64,000 bases of DNA from Nonlabens arenilitoris. GTDB taxonomy: Bacteria > Bacteroidota > Bacteroidia > Flavobacteriales > Flavobacteriaceae. The notes beneath the pieces were generated by a model that had not been told where the DNA came from, made no database searches, and saw only the letters and a list, made by a program, of their open reading frames with translations. The stretch is from positions 943,501-1,007,500 of the forward strand of contig NZ_MTPW01000001.1 of the NCBI RefSeq assembly GCF_002954765.1, written 5' to 3'. A program made the position numbers and the translations under genes. Below are positions 26,092 through 36,477 of the stretch, piece by piece; within the stretch, counting starts at the first letter, position 1, and every line of letters begins with the position of its first letter.

Positions 26092-29000
26092 CTAATTACC
26101 AAAGGTATACCTCAAGGTGATACCACTTCTAATTGTAGTTTGTGGAAAGGCAGTAGATATAGCAAATTCTGAGAAAGTATGATCATAATAGAATATAGCT
26201 GTAAATGCCTGACTCAAATTATAATCTGCCGTAAATTTAAGCCCATATATTGTCTGACCAGCGGTAGCCTGACTGTTATCTAGATCTAGATATCTTACTA
26301 TGGTTACATTATCTCTTACAGATCCATCTAGTCTCATATTCAAATCACTTTTAATGATTTTACTGCGTCCACCTACATTAGTTTTGAACTTTAGATCTTT
26401 TATACGGTAGCCTAGTCCTAGAATCAATTCATTACCGTTTATCTCTGTCAATAAATTGTTATCAAAACTTAGAGAGACCACTCTATCTTTTCTCAATTCT
26501 GCTGCAACAGAAACTGAGTTTTTCATCTCAAAATCTAATTTGATTAATGGACTAAATTGTTCTGATAAATTAATATTAAAAAAGAGGTTGCGTGATTTAA
26601 AATCTCCTGTTTGATTTAAAGCATCTGGGCTTTGGTCACTATAGCTCAGGTTTCTAATTCCTGCAGAATAATCTAAATTAGTCTGGAATTGATTAATTGT
26701 ATAACTGGATCTATACCCATGATTTATAGAGAACCTACGGAATCTTTTCTTGAACCACTTAAGATTCATCAATCCAGTATACTTAAGTGTCCAGTTAGGT
26801 AGAGGTATGTCTTTAAAAGCGTTTGTCTTTTGATCTTTTGCATCTCGACCTTCATAAGCAGCAAGAAAGGCTGGCAATAATACATCCTGACTGTTTCTAC
26901 TAAATCCTTCAGGAAAGCCGTCTGCATCGCGTGAGTAAGTTGTGTTACCATAAAACTTTTCTGCGAGCCGCTCTGCGATAATAAGTCTATTGTTTCTAAA
27001 GTTATCAAAATTCTTAGACCCATCAATTGTACTTTTATTAAAAGCTGTACCTATCATGTTTGTAGTAATACTATAATTACCAAAAGTGTTAGGTGTCAAT
27101 GATTGATAAGTCAAGTTCTCTGGATCTACCCGATAATTCTCTGTATAAGTTTCTTGATATGCTCTATTACCTACTAAATCTATTTTTAAATCTTTTAATA
27201 AATCAACGTTGACATTAATATCTAATTGACGGCTTTCAACCTCGCTGTACTGTTGATTAAAATCTTGAAATAAAGTTAGCCATCCTTTTCTAGCAGCTAT
27301 ATCTCTAATCTCTGCCTGTGACCCAAATGTAAATCCTGTAGTAGGTTTTAATGTACCTATAAACCCAATTGCTGGAGTATAACCTGGCAAAAATATCCCG
27401 TTATTTTCTTGATAATTAATTTGTGCTCTTTTCACAGAAGTAGCAATACCTATTAATGTATTATATGCCTTATTACCAAAATTCTTTTTAGGTGTTTTAC
27501 TCTTTTCGTCCTGTGAATTTGCAGCACCTGGTGTTGTTGGCCTTGCGTTTCTAGATCTAGTATTATTACGACTACGAGCTCTATTTGCGGCAGGACCAAA
27601 TTTAACTTTCTCAAGTCCTACATATTTATATAACTTATCTAAATCTAGTGTTGTATTTAAACGGTGTGTATTTGCATTTTGAACCGTGTTTCCTAAATTG
27701 GGAATACCGTCTAGCTGTGCAAATTGTTGTGAGTTACGTTGCCAGTTAAAGTCTGCTGTGTAGGTGTAGCTCGCTTTCGCGAAAGCGAGAAACGGAAACT
27801 TATCCAGTGGTAATTTATAAGTTGCTTGAAGTTGCTGTGAGTGCGAGTTAGGTATTCCTTCATCCAGAAAGTCTGTCCAGATTCCATAACTCTCGTCTAT
27901 TGAATCATCGTCATTAATGTAACTGCGTATAACGCGATCGTTGTTTGCAGACAAATTGAATTGTAACGATTTTGTAATATCCCAATTAATGGCATATTGA
28001 TGATTCATGGTATAATTGCGATTAGACAATGGGTCTATAGTAATATTTTGAGCATCAGGAATCCCATCACCATCAGTATCTACTGGGTTGGTATCTAGTT
28101 GCAGATCTCTAAATTTTTGTGTGTTATATTGTCTTAAGATATTACCACTTGCTGCAAAACTATTAGGCAATAGATTTACATTAAAATCTTTTAAGAATTT
28201 TAAATAACTATTATCGCCCACTAACTTTTTAAAAGGCTCTACCTCTGCTTTAGGAAACGCATAGTTATATGTGGTACCAACGTTAACAGATTGATCCTGG
28301 AACCTCTCGATTTCAAAATTGCGCTGGTCTGTTTGATTATATGATCCTGAAAAAGTAAAATTTTCAATATCATAAGGCATAGGTTTTGAGTCACCAGTAC
28401 GTTCTTTACGTACACCTATAAGATTTACACTTTGACGCATGGTGTAATCTTCAGACTGTTCTCTTATTATATCACGCTCTGCATCACTGTTAGCATTATC
28501 TAATCTGGTTTCTAATTCTATATCTTCAAATTGCGGATCAAATTGTGGTGTGATGGTTTCTTCACCTATACTATAGGAAAACGGTAATTTAACACCCCAT
28601 TTTTCTGGTAATAACTGACCTAAATTAAGGTTTGTTGTCACATCATATTGGGTAACATTTTCTCGATCTCTTTCATTAGGTCCTTGTTCAATAGCTCCAA
28701 AACCGATTGTGCTTCTTCTACCTGTAGCGCTTACGCTTGCAAAATCTGCGATGTTTGCATCCATATTCATCACTGCTGCATATCCACCTTGGTTCTTTAA
28801 ACCTGATAGACGCATTTCATTGAACCACACTTCTCCACAAATATCATTTGTACTGGCATTGCGCACACCAATCATCATCGCTCTTACATCTCCAAAATTA
28901 GGATTCCCTTTTATACCATATATGTGTTGATTAGGGCTTCCTGCAGTCGCATCAGTAAGTGTGGACTCATCAAAGAAATTTACTTCAGAAATATTCAATA

Positions 29001-32000
29001 AAGGGTTACTTAAAACACGTGCTTTAATCTCTTGAAGTAAAGAAAGGTCAATATTAAACTCATTTGCATCGGGCCATATCTCTGATGGGTTTCTTGTAGC
29101 AACAACATCTGGATTAGTCCATGGAGTAGGTTTTAAAGGAAGTCTGATTTCATAGTAATTATCAGTATAATCAATTCCTATTCTTACAAATGCTTCTAAC
29201 TCATCATCACCTATGGCAACCTCATTGACTAATGATTCTGCGTGAACAAACATGCGCAAGTTTTCATACTGACGCATATCTATTCTTATATTCTTAAATA
29301 CAGAACGTCCATCTTCTGGTTCCAAACCGCATGCTCTTAACACAAGTGATTGTTCATTTTGTCTTATATTTTGATTTTGAGTTCGCAACTCTTCTCTTTG
29401 AACTCCTGGAGGTAATACGTAAGGAATAGGAGTACGTTCCTCATTATTTTCTGTATTCACACCTTCTACTTCAAACACAGTTCCATCATCACTAGGATCA
29501 TCTAAATCCTCTTCTAATGTCGCAGTGTAACGACGATAATCGCCACGAACAAGATCCATAGAACCAAAACGAAGTAACGTTTCTTGATTAAAATCTGTCA
29601 AATACATTCTCATGAAACGTATGGCTCTGAAATCATTGATGCCACCTATAACTTCTCGGTTAGGATCACTTAATGGAACTCTAAATTGAACCCAACGTGT
29701 ATCAATAGTATTTCCATTAGGTAAAGTAGTTTGAACCTCTTTGGTATCAAATATATACTCGTTAGTAGCGACAGTCATTCTAGTTGGGTCAACCGGTATA
29801 TCATATTCAAAATAACTATCTATGGTATTCATAGTGTTATCTCTGTTAATATCCTCTACATCTGGTAATGTCGTTGCCCCACGATCGTCTTGGGTTACTG
29901 CTGTAGGTGAATTTCCTTCAGTATTATTATATTTTCTATATCTAGTCACTATATCTCCACTAGCGGCTAAGAAATATTCATAATTATCGCGTGCAGGATC
30001 TTCTGGACCAAAAGATCCAAATTGCTGATTCTCTTCTAGGTCGCTCAGTCCATCTAGACCTATGTCTTGATTTGTACGTTGTGCACCATCTGTGTCAAAT
30101 GCATAAACAAGTGATTGATTTACCGGAACCTTACCAAAATCTGTTTCATTAGTTAATGTTGTGCTACCATCGTCCGGTAATCCATTTTCATATTGCTTAC
30201 GGTTATCTTTTAAGATATCTTCACTAATACTACCTAAGTTAATAGATATAGTTCCACCAGAATTTGTTGGGTCATAAACAAATGGATCCATCACCCAAAA
30301 CTGAATATACTCCACATTAGTCTGTTCAAAATCTGTACTAGAGAAGGATCTCATAATACCAGCCCAATTATCTTCAGGATTAGGCAATATATTACTACCA
30401 GCCGCTGCTGGATTATAATTATAAGGACCACGTTGAGATGGTAAATAATTTAAGTCTAGAGTATTTATAACTTGCTGCTGTCCTTGCTGCAAGTCTACAT
30501 TAGGAAACAACTCATCTATGAAAACACGCCTGGTTCTAGGGTCAGAAATATCATCATCTGTAATATCTGGTGGTCGTTGCGTTCCATAAAATATAGGATC
30601 AATAGTATACCAAGATAATTGTGCTCTTCTAAAACCACTTTTAGTAATCACCTCATTAGGATCCATAGAAACTCCTTCAAAACCATTTGGCACACTAGCA
30701 AGTGACCAAGCAAACGGTGATAAAATATCTATTGAGGTTTGAGAGCCTTCAAAATCATCTACATAAGCTGATGCTTGACCTTCAAAATCATCACCTGCTG
30801 GCGATCCAGGAAAAAGATATGCTAATTCACCTCGTAATGATATATTAGACTCTACATCAGTGTCAATATTAGGCAACTTATTAACTATCCTAGTTAAGAA
30901 TGGTACTTGTGTATTATATATAAAGTTAGCTCCTACAATAGTATTATTAATAGGTTCAAAACCATATGTCGATTTTTGAGTAATAGGTCGCTCTTTAAGG
31001 TTTAAGAAGGTACCTCCTAAAATAAAGTCATCACTAAAACGATGTTCTACATTAATTCCAGTAAAACGCTTAGTCTGCTGGTTAAACACAGAATTGTTTT
31101 CTGTTGAAACTTGAATAGGTGTATTAGAATTCAACAAGGCTTGATCTAAAATAATGACACGACCACCTTGATAATCTACAGAATAGTCGATTCCTTCTTG
31201 TAATGTCCTACCACCAGCAGTTACCGTTACAGAACCACGAGGCACATTAAATGCACCGATAGGAATTCCTTCTCTACCAGTCGCTTTATATTGCCCTTTA
31301 ATTAAATACTTATTCTTATCTGCAGATTGTAAGGCTTGTGCTTTAGTCGTCACATACATGTCACGATAAACATACTTTGCCTGGTTAGCGTTATACGATG
31401 TAGGTTGGTCATAATCTTCAGAGCCCGTGCCTGGAGTATTATCTAATTTATCAAACAGATAATTACCAAATGGTTCTACCGTTGTAAAAATAATACGACC
31501 ATTTTCTTGATCGATGGTCAGTCCTGGAATAAAGTCAAAAAAACCATCACCGTCTGGTTGTGGATCACCTTGTTGATTCAATCGGTCTAAATTAAAAACC
31601 TTTATTAATGTAGTTTGATCAACATCAACGGGTAAAGGCTCTGCAACAGGATTTGCCAGTGTAGGTACTGCAGGCGTTATATAGTTCAACTCTGGTGGGA
31701 ATTGATAAAAAATATTCATTCTGAAATCTTCCTGAGACAATTGAGAACCACCTAAATTATAGATATTCTTCATCATCAAGTCCCAGATAGGTTCACTGAC
31801 ATTAGTTAAGTTACTTTTCAATAATTTAACGACTAGATTCTGATTATTAACAGCTATTTGACTTGGGTCAGTAGAGTCTATAACATCCGTTGCAACGACA
31901 CCATCATTTGCAAACTCACCTACTTGATAAACCTTTCCTCCAGCAGTATATTGAAATGCCACTGCCAGGACTTCATCATTATTTAATCGTTGTCTTAAAG

Positions 32001-33345
32001 ATATATAACCTAGTTGGGTATTTAAGGTATATTCATTTTCTGTAAGTTTTCTTGCATTCTCTAACGTTACATAATCAAATCCCTCATTTACCTGTGCATT
32101 CCCAAAACCAGATTGCACAGTAGAGATATCCCTTATTGCATCTGTTAATATAGATTGCGCTGCGCCAGTAATACCTCTTGGATTAAAATCATTATTATCA
32201 TTTGAAGGAAAACTACCTGCCGGTGCATTTAAAAATCCACCAGGCACAGCATCTAACCCGATGTTATCAGGATCTGACTCTCCTATGTCCTGAATCGCAA
32301 CAAGGTTTCTTACATCCTGTGTTCTATTACCGCGGTTTGTTATCCATACTTCGGCTCTAGTGATTTGAATGTTTGTATTAATAAAAGGATAATTAGCTAA
32401 TGTTTTATCATAGTTATCACGGAAATAATGTGACAAGAAATAATGTCTATTCTCATCATAATCTAATGAGAAAAAATCAAAATCATTAACAGACGCACCA
32501 CCAGCGGCTTGTACCGTCCTTGATTCAGATTGCTGTTCTGAGAATACTCCTGTGATTCTCGTTTTACCAAACTGCAATTCAGCCTTGACACCAAAAAGAC
32601 TTTGAGCTCCACGAATTAATGTAGAATTCAAAGGCATACTTATGTTACCTACTTCGATACTTTGTAATATATCATCCTCAGTAGGTGTATAATCTAATTT
32701 AATTTGATTTTGAAAGTTAAAGGTACTTTGCGTGTCATAATTTGCGTTCACATTTAAACGCGTTCCTACTTTACCTACTAGACTTAAATTGATACGCTGG
32801 TTAAAATCAAAGGTAGCATTGGATCTGTTACGTGGTGAAAAACTAGGATTATCTGATTTATTAAACAACATCCCTAGGTCAACTTCTACTGATCCCTGTG
32901 GAACAACTGATATCTCAGTTCCACCAAATATACTTTCAAACAAGTCTGAATCTACATAGAAATTAGGCAATAAGTTCTTTTGCTTTTCTTTATCTGCTTC
33001 TGTTTTACCAGCGATGGCAGCAGCTTTATCTTTAAAATACTGCCTCATGCGCTCTTTCATCACACGATCTAGATATTCTTCACGAGTTAACATAAAAGGA
33101 TATCCTATTTGAAAACCGTTAAATTCACTCTTATAGATATAACGATCTAAATCTGGATCATAGGTGTAAAGAGTAACAATACTCGGTGGATCTGGTAAGG
33201 TTATATCGCCTATAATAACACCAGTTTTAGTACTGTCTTGTGCCGTTACAGGTGATTCTTGTTGCGCTTTCGCGAAAGCGAATATCAAAAAACATCCTAA
33301 GAATGCTACATACCTATTTAAAAGTTGAAGAGAACTATATTTCAA
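26092..33345 (-). CDS. sprA: SprA, type IX secretion translocon / gliding motility protein
   Basis: SprA is the giant 36-strand outer-membrane barrel through which type IX cargo leaves the cell. The 2417-residue length fits the family. The N terminus (LLNRYVAFLGCFLIFAFAKAQQ) is a signal peptide. Further markers seen are VEVDLGMLFNKSDNPSFSPRNR, which I take to belong to the SprA N-terminal motif, and a beta-strand-rich body ending in an aromatic/polar strand and ..LRYTFGN. Two cargo proteins with type A sorting domains are encoded at 4.3-9.0 kb. The start is TTG 33345, three bases after ruvA, so ruvA and sprA are co-transcribed. Two exact copies of the palindromic element encode AFAKA: one in the signal peptide at the cleavage region, one in the barrel. 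Confidence 0.95.
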   Translation of the reverse strand: MKYSSLQLLNRYVAFLGCFLIFAFAKAQQESPVTAQDSTKTGVIIGDITLPDPPSIVTLYTYDPDLDRYIYKSEFNGFQIGYPFMLTREEYLDRVMKERMRQYFKDKAAAIAGKTEADKEKQKNLLPNFYVDSDLFESIFGGTEISVVPQGSVEVDLGMLFNKSDNPSFSPRNRSNATFDFNQRINLSLVGKVGTRLNVNANYDTQSTFNFQNQIKLDYTPTEDDILQSIEVGNISMPLNSTLIRGAQSLFGVKAELQFGKTRITGVFSEQQSESRTVQAAGGASVNDFDFFSLDYDENRHYFLSHYFRDNYDKTLANYPFINTNIQITRAEVWITNRGNRTQDVRNLVAIQDIGESDPDNIGLDAVPGGFLNAPAGSFPSNDNNDFNPRGITGAAQSILTDAIRDISTVQSGFGNAQVNEGFDYVTLENARKLTENEYTLNTQLGYISLRQRLNNDEVLAVAFQYTAGGKVYQVGEFANDGVVATDVIDSTDPSQIAVNNQNLVVKLLKSNLTNVSEPIWDLMMKNIYNLGGSQLSQEDFRMNIFYQFPPELNYITPAVPTLANPVAEPLPVDVDQTTLIKVFNLDRLNQQGDPQPDGDGFFDFIPGLTIDQENGRIIFTTVEPFGNYLFDKLDNTPGTGSEDYDQPTSYNANQAKYVYRDMYVTTKAQALQSADKNKYLIKGQYKATGREGIPIGAFNVPRGSVTVTAGGRTLQEGIDYSVDYQGGRVIILDQALLNSNTPIQVSTENNSVFNQQTKRFTGINVEHRFSDDFILGGTFLNLKERPITQKSTYGFEPINNTIVGANFIYNTQVPFLTRIVNKLPNIDTDVESNISLRGELAYLFPGSPAGDDFEGQASAYVDDFEGSQTSIDILSPFAWSLASVPNGFEGVSMDPNEVITKSGFRRAQLSWYTIDPIFYGTQRPPDITDDDISDPRTRRVFIDELFPNVDLQQGQQQVINTLDLNYLPSQRGPYNYNPAAAGSNILPNPEDNWAGIMRSFSSTDFEQTNVEYIQFWVMDPFVYDPTNSGGTISINLGSISEDILKDNRKQYENGLPDDGSTTLTNETDFGKVPVNQSLVYAFDTDGAQRTNQDIGLDGLSDLEENQQFGSFGPEDPARDNYEYFLAASGDIVTRYRKYNNTEGNSPTAVTQDDRGATTLPDVEDINRDNTMNTIDSYFEYDIPVDPTRMTVATNEYIFDTKEVQTTLPNGNTIDTRWVQFRVPLSDPNREVIGGINDFRAIRFMRMYLTDFNQETLLRFGSMDLVRGDYRRYTATLEEDLDDPSDDGTVFEVEGVNTENNEERTPIPYVLPPGVQREELRTQNQNIRQNEQSLVLRACGLEPEDGRSVFKNIRIDMRQYENLRMFVHAESLVNEVAIGDDELEAFVRIGIDYTDNYYEIRLPLKPTPWTNPDVVATRNPSEIWPDANEFNIDLSLLQEIKARVLSNPLLNISEVNFFDESTLTDATAGSPNQHIYGIKGNPNFGDVRAMMIGVRNASTNDICGEVWFNEMRLSGLKNQGGYAAVMNMDANIADFASVSATGRRSTIGFGAIEQGPNERDRENVTQYDVTTNLNLGQLLPEKWGVKLPFSYSIGEETITPQFDPQFEDIELETRLDNANSDAERDIIREQSEDYTMRQSVNLIGVRKERTGDSKPMPYDIENFTFSGSYNQTDQRNFEIERFQDQSVNVGTTYNYAFPKAEVEPFKKLVGDNSYLKFLKDFNVNLLPNSFAASGNILRQYNTQKFRDLQLDTNPVDTDGDGIPDAQNITIDPLSNRNYTMNHQYAINWDITKSLQFNLSANNDRVIRSYINDDDSIDESYGIWTDFLDEGIPNSHSQQLQATYKLPLDKFPFLAFAKASYTYTADFNWQRNSQQFAQLDGIPNLGNTVQNANTHRLNTTLDLDKLYKYVGLEKVKFGPAANRARSRNNTRSRNARPTTPGAANSQDEKSKTPKKNFGNKAYNTLIGIATSVKRAQINYQENNGIFLPGYTPAIGFIGTLKPTTGFTFGSQAEIRDIAARKGWLTLFQDFNQQYSEVESRQLDINVNVDLLKDLKIDLVGNRAYQETYTENYRVDPENLTYQSLTPNTFGNYSITTNMIGTAFNKSTIDGSKNFDNFRNNRLIIAERLAEKFYGNTTYSRDADGFPEGFSRNSQDVLLPAFLAAYEGRDAKDQKTNAFKDIPLPNWTLKYTGLMNLKWFKKRFRRFSINHGYRSSYTINQFQTNLDYSAGIRNLSYSDQSPDALNQTGDFKSRNLFFNINLSEQFSPLIKLDFEMKNSVSVAAELRKDRVVSLSFDNNLLTEINGNELILGLGYRIKDLKFKTNVGGRSKIIKSDLNMRLDGSVRDNVTIVRYLDLDNSQATAGQTIYGLKFTADYNLSQAFTAIFYYDHTFSEFAISTAFPQTTIRSGITLRYTFGN
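27772..27787. repeat. Palindromic element copy 7 (exact 16-mer), inside sprA barrel region
   Basis: CGCTTTCGCGAAAGCG is read in frame on the minus strand as A-F-A-K-A (context FLAFAKASYTY). Confidence 0.9.
33265..33280. repeat. Palindromic element copy 8 (exact 16-mer), inside sprA signal peptide
   Basis: CGCTTTCGCGAAAGCG encodes A-F-A-K-A just before the Q-Q-E of the mature protein, so it lies at the signal-peptide cleavage region. Confidence 0.9.
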
Positions 33346-33348
33346 ATC

Positions 33349-33930
33349 TTACAGCTGTTTTAAAGCGCCTTTTATTAATGTTTCTACTGTGGCGTCTGGC
33401 TCACTAGCCAATATTTTATCCACCACTTTTTGCGCTTGCTTACGTAAATAACCTAGCGTTTCTAGTGCAGATAACGCTTCATCGCGTCCAGTATTGCTTG
33501 AATGAAGAGAAATATCTTCACCTTCTAACACTTGAAGTATTTTATCTTTTAAATCTAGAATGACACGCTGCGCTCCTTTTGCGCCTATTCCCTTAACACT
33601 CTGTATAGTGCGCACATCACCTGAGGCAATTGCCTGTGCAATCTGTCGCGGTTCTAAACTAGAAAGCATAGTACGCGCTGTACTTGCTCCTATACCAGAT
33701 ACCGAAAGTAAAAGCTTAAATACCTCGCGTTCTGACTTTTCCATAAAGCCAAATAGACGCTGAGAATCCTCTCTTACTTGCATAAAAGTGAATAATTTAA
33801 TCAGCTCACCATCTGGAATTAATGAATATGTATGAAGCGAGATCTCGACAAAATATCCTACACCACCACAGTCTATAACGACATCTGTAAGATTTTTTTC
33901 CACCAGCTTTCCTTGCAACTGCGCTATCAT
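33349..33930 (-). CDS. ruvA: Holliday junction branch migration protein RuvA
   Basis: RuvA binds four-way DNA junctions as a tetramer and loads the RuvB motor, whose gene is 11 kb away in this window rather than adjacent. The 193-residue protein has the N-terminal OB domain (MIAQLQGKLVEKNLTDVVIDCGG), two helix-hairpin-helix motifs (LLLSVSGIGASTARTML; SVKGIGAKGAQRVILDL) and the C-terminal RuvB-binding domain ending TLIKGALKQL. It is followed after three bases by sprA, which is a non-obvious partner but a stable flavobacterial arrangement as I recall it. Confidence 0.96.
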   Translation of the reverse strand: MIAQLQGKLVEKNLTDVVIDCGGVGYFVEISLHTYSLIPDGELIKLFTFMQVREDSQRLFGFMEKSEREVFKLLLSVSGIGASTARTMLSSLEPRQIAQAIASGDVRTIQSVKGIGAKGAQRVILDLKDKILQVLEGEDISLHSSNTGRDEALSALETLGYLRKQAQKVVDKILASEPDATVETLIKGALKQL

Positions 33931-33976
33931 TCCTTAATTTTAAGTTAAAGCATCAAATGTAATAAAATTAAGAGTA

Positions 33977-36301
33977 CTAAAACACACCTTGATTAGTGCT
34001 ATTTCTAGCGGCTTGTTCTCTCTTCTGTTCGTGCTTTTCCTTTTGTTGTGCATCAATAACAGCCACTGCAGCCATATTTACAATCTCATCAACACTTGCA
34101 TTAAGTTGTAAGATGTGAACTGGTTTTTGCATTCCCATCATAATAGGTCCTATCGAGTCTGTATTATAAAGCTCTTTAATCAGTTTATAAGTCGAATTTG
34201 CACTTTCTAGATTAGGAAATACAAGTGTATTTACTTTTTTACCTGCCAGTTTAGAAAACGGAAACTTCTTTTTAAGAAGCTCTGGATTCAAAGCAAAATC
34301 TGCCTGAATCTCTCCATCTACAGTTATATCTGGATAATATCTATGAAGATAATTAACAGCTTCAGTCACTTTACGGGCATGAGGATGATCTGAAGAACCA
34401 AAATTTGCATAGCTTATCATAGCTACCGCAGGATCAATTCCAAACATGCGAGCTGTACGAGCTGTCATTTGAGCAATTTTTGCAAGCTCTGTAGCATCTG
34501 GATTGATATTAATTGAAGTATCTGAGATGAACATAGGTCCACGTTCTGTAATCATCAAGTTAGTAGTGGCCACCTTTTGAACACCAGGAGATTTTCCTAT
34601 AATTTCCATCATAGGCTTTACAGATATAGGAAACGATTGTGCAACACCCGTAATTACAGCATCTGCATCACCTAATTTTACCATCATCGCGGCAAAATAG
34701 TTGCGCTGTCTCATCAACTTACCAGCATCAAATTCAGTAACACCTTTGCGAGAGCGCATTTGCCATAATTCATTTGCATAACGATCCTTACGTGGCTTTT
34801 CTTCATCAGATTTAGGATCTATAATTAGAATATTATCATCCCAATCAATTTCTGTCATTAATTCTTCAATAACATCGCGTCTACCCAGCAATATCGGAAT
34901 TGCTATTCCATCTTCATGTACAATTTGAGCTGCTTTTATTACATCTAGATTATCAGCCTCAGCAAAAACGATACGTTTAGGATTAGTACGTGCGCGATTT
35001 AATATCAAACGGATGAGCTTATTATCTGATCCCATTCTTGATAACAACTGATCTTCATATTTATCCCAGTCTTGTATAGGTTCCATTGCTACACCACTTT
35101 CCATAGCTGCTCTGGCAACTGCTGGTGGAATAGTAGAAATCAATCGTGGATCAAAAGGCTTAGGAATTATATATTCTCTCCCAAAGTTGAGCTTCGTCTC
35201 TCCATAGGCAATATTTACTTGCTCTGGAACTGGTTCTTTGGCTAGTTGTGCTATTGCGTGACAAGCGGCAAGTTTCATTTCTTCATTAATTTTAGACGCA
35301 CGCACATCTAGTGCACCTCTAAAAATAAATGGAAATCCAAGTACATTATTTACCTGATTAGGATGATCACTACGACCAGTTGCCATGATTAAATCTTCAC
35401 GAGTTGCTACCGCTGTATCGTATTCAATTTCTGGATTAGGATTTGCCATAGCAAACACGATAGGGTTATCGCTCATATCCATTAACATGGCAGGCGATAC
35501 AATATTACCTACTGAAAGTCCCAGAAAAACATCTGCACCTTTAAAAGCCTCTTTTAAGGTTATAGGTTCCATGTCGCGCGCAAATTCCATTTGCTCAGGA
35601 CCTAAATCTGTTCGTGAGGTAGTGATCAATCCATCCACATCAAACATGAGGATATTCTCCTTGCGAGCGCCCAATTTTGCATACAAATTAGTACAAGAAA
35701 TAGCTGCACTACCAGCACCACTGATGACAATCTTAACGTCTTCTATCTTCTTCTCGGCTATTTCTAGAGCGTTCAATAATGCCGCACTAGATATAATAGC
35801 GGTACCATGCTGATCATCATGCATAACTGGAATATCCAGTTCCTCTTTCAACCTCTTTTCGATTTCAAAAGCTTCTGGCGCTTTAATATCTTCAAGATTT
35901 ATTCCTCCAAAGGTAGGCGAGATGTTTTTAACCGTTTGAATGAATTCTTCTATATTTTTAGTATCAATTTCAATATCAAAACAATCAATGTCTGCAAAAA
36001 TCTTAAAAAGAAGACCTTTTCCTTCCATCACAGGTTTAGACGCCTCAGGTCCTATATCGCCCAGACCAAGTACGGCAGTACCGTTTGTTATTACAGCTAC
36101 TAGATTTCCCTTAGTAGTATATTTATATACATTTGCTTTATCCTTGGCTATTTCAAGACATGGTTCTGCCACTCCAGGACTGTAGGCCAGAGAAAGATCT
36201 CGCTGACTGCTATATTTTTTAGTAGGTACTACTTTTATTTTACCTGGTGTAGGCTTTGCGTGGTACACTAGTGCTTCACGTCTCTTACTATCTTTACTCA
36301 T
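33977..36301 (-). CDS. maeB: NADP-dependent malic enzyme fused to phosphotransacetylase-like domain
   Basis: This enzyme decarboxylates malate to pyruvate with formation of NADPH. The 774-residue length is that of the MaeB type: malic enzyme domain in the first 430 residues and a phosphate-acetyltransferase-like domain after it. Seen are the N-terminal [14 protein letters not shown], the catalytic [11 protein letters not shown], and the Rossmann motif [13 protein letters not shown]; the second half starts [21 protein letters not shown]. The PTA domain is regulatory rather than catalytic in studied MaeB enzymes. It has its own -7 element. With pckA it balances C4 and C3 metabolites. Confidence 0.96.
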   Translation of the reverse strand: MSKDSKRREALVYHAKPTPGKIKVVPTKKYSSQRDLSLAYSPGVAEPCLEIAKDKANVYKYTTKGNLVAVITNGTAVLGLGDIGPEASKPVMEGKGLLFKIFADIDCFDIEIDTKNIEEFIQTVKNISPTFGGINLEDIKAPEAFEIEKRLKEELDIPVMHDDQHGTAIISSAALLNALEIAEKKIEDVKIVISGAGSAAISCTNLYAKLGARKENILMFDVDGLITTSRTDLGPEQMEFARDMEPITLKEAFKGADVFLGLSVGNIVSPAMLMDMSDNPIVFAMANPNPEIEYDTAVATREDLIMATGRSDHPNQVNNVLGFPFIFRGALDVRASKINEEMKLAACHAIAQLAKEPVPEQVNIAYGETKLNFGREYIIPKPFDPRLISTIPPAVARAAMESGVAMEPIQDWDKYEDQLLSRMGSDNKLIRLILNRARTNPKRIVFAEADNLDVIKAAQIVHEDGIAIPILLGRRDVIEELMTEIDWDDNILIIDPKSDEEKPRKDRYANELWQMRSRKGVTEFDAGKLMRQRNYFAAMMVKLGDADAVITGVAQSFPISVKPMMEIIGKSPGVQKVATTNLMITERGPMFISDTSININPDATELAKIAQMTARTARMFGIDPAVAMISYANFGSSDHPHARKVTEAVNYLHRYYPDITVDGEIQADFALNPELLKKKFPFSKLAGKKVNTLVFPNLESANSTYKLIKELYNTDSIGPIMMGMQKPVHILQLNASVDEIVNMAAVAVIDAQQKEKHEQKREQAARNSTNQGVF

Positions 36302-36330
36302 AAATAACTGGGTTATTTTTAGTCCAAAAA

Positions 36331-36338
36331 CAAAAATA
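36331..36338 (-). promoter_or_regulatory. Candidate -7 promoter element for maeB
   Basis: On the minus strand TATTTTTG fits TAnnTTTG, 29 bases before the maeB ATG. No -33 TTG is evident. Confidence 0.42.
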
Positions 36339-36390
36339 GACTATAATGTTCACATGGTATTTTTGTAGTCGTGAAAATTGTGTGAATTGT

Positions 36391-36405
36391 GCTTTCGCAA
36401 AAGCG
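36391..36405. repeat. Palindromic element copy 9 (one internal mismatch)
   Basis: GCTTTCGCAAAAGCG lies in the gap upstream of maeB and downstream of the sugar kinase terminator. Confidence 0.7.
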
Positions 36406-36426
36406 TGAACTTAAAGAAATAATCAA

Positions 36427-36460
36427 AAAAAAGAGCTATAAAATGAATTACAGCTCTTTC
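36427..36460 (-). terminator. Intrinsic terminator of the sugar-use operon
   Basis: Arms AAAGAGCT and AGCTCTTT form a stem that is followed on the minus strand by T residues, shortly after the PfkB kinase stop. Confidence 0.8.
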
Positions 36461-36477
36461 TAACAAAACTAAGCTAA

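Noticed and set aside
35385-36185. Long open frames on the plus strand across maeB, and many similar ones opposite sprA, infB and the M36 protease
   Set aside because: They lie opposite strongly conserved genes, have no recognisable domains or start signals, and reflect codon bias of the real gene.
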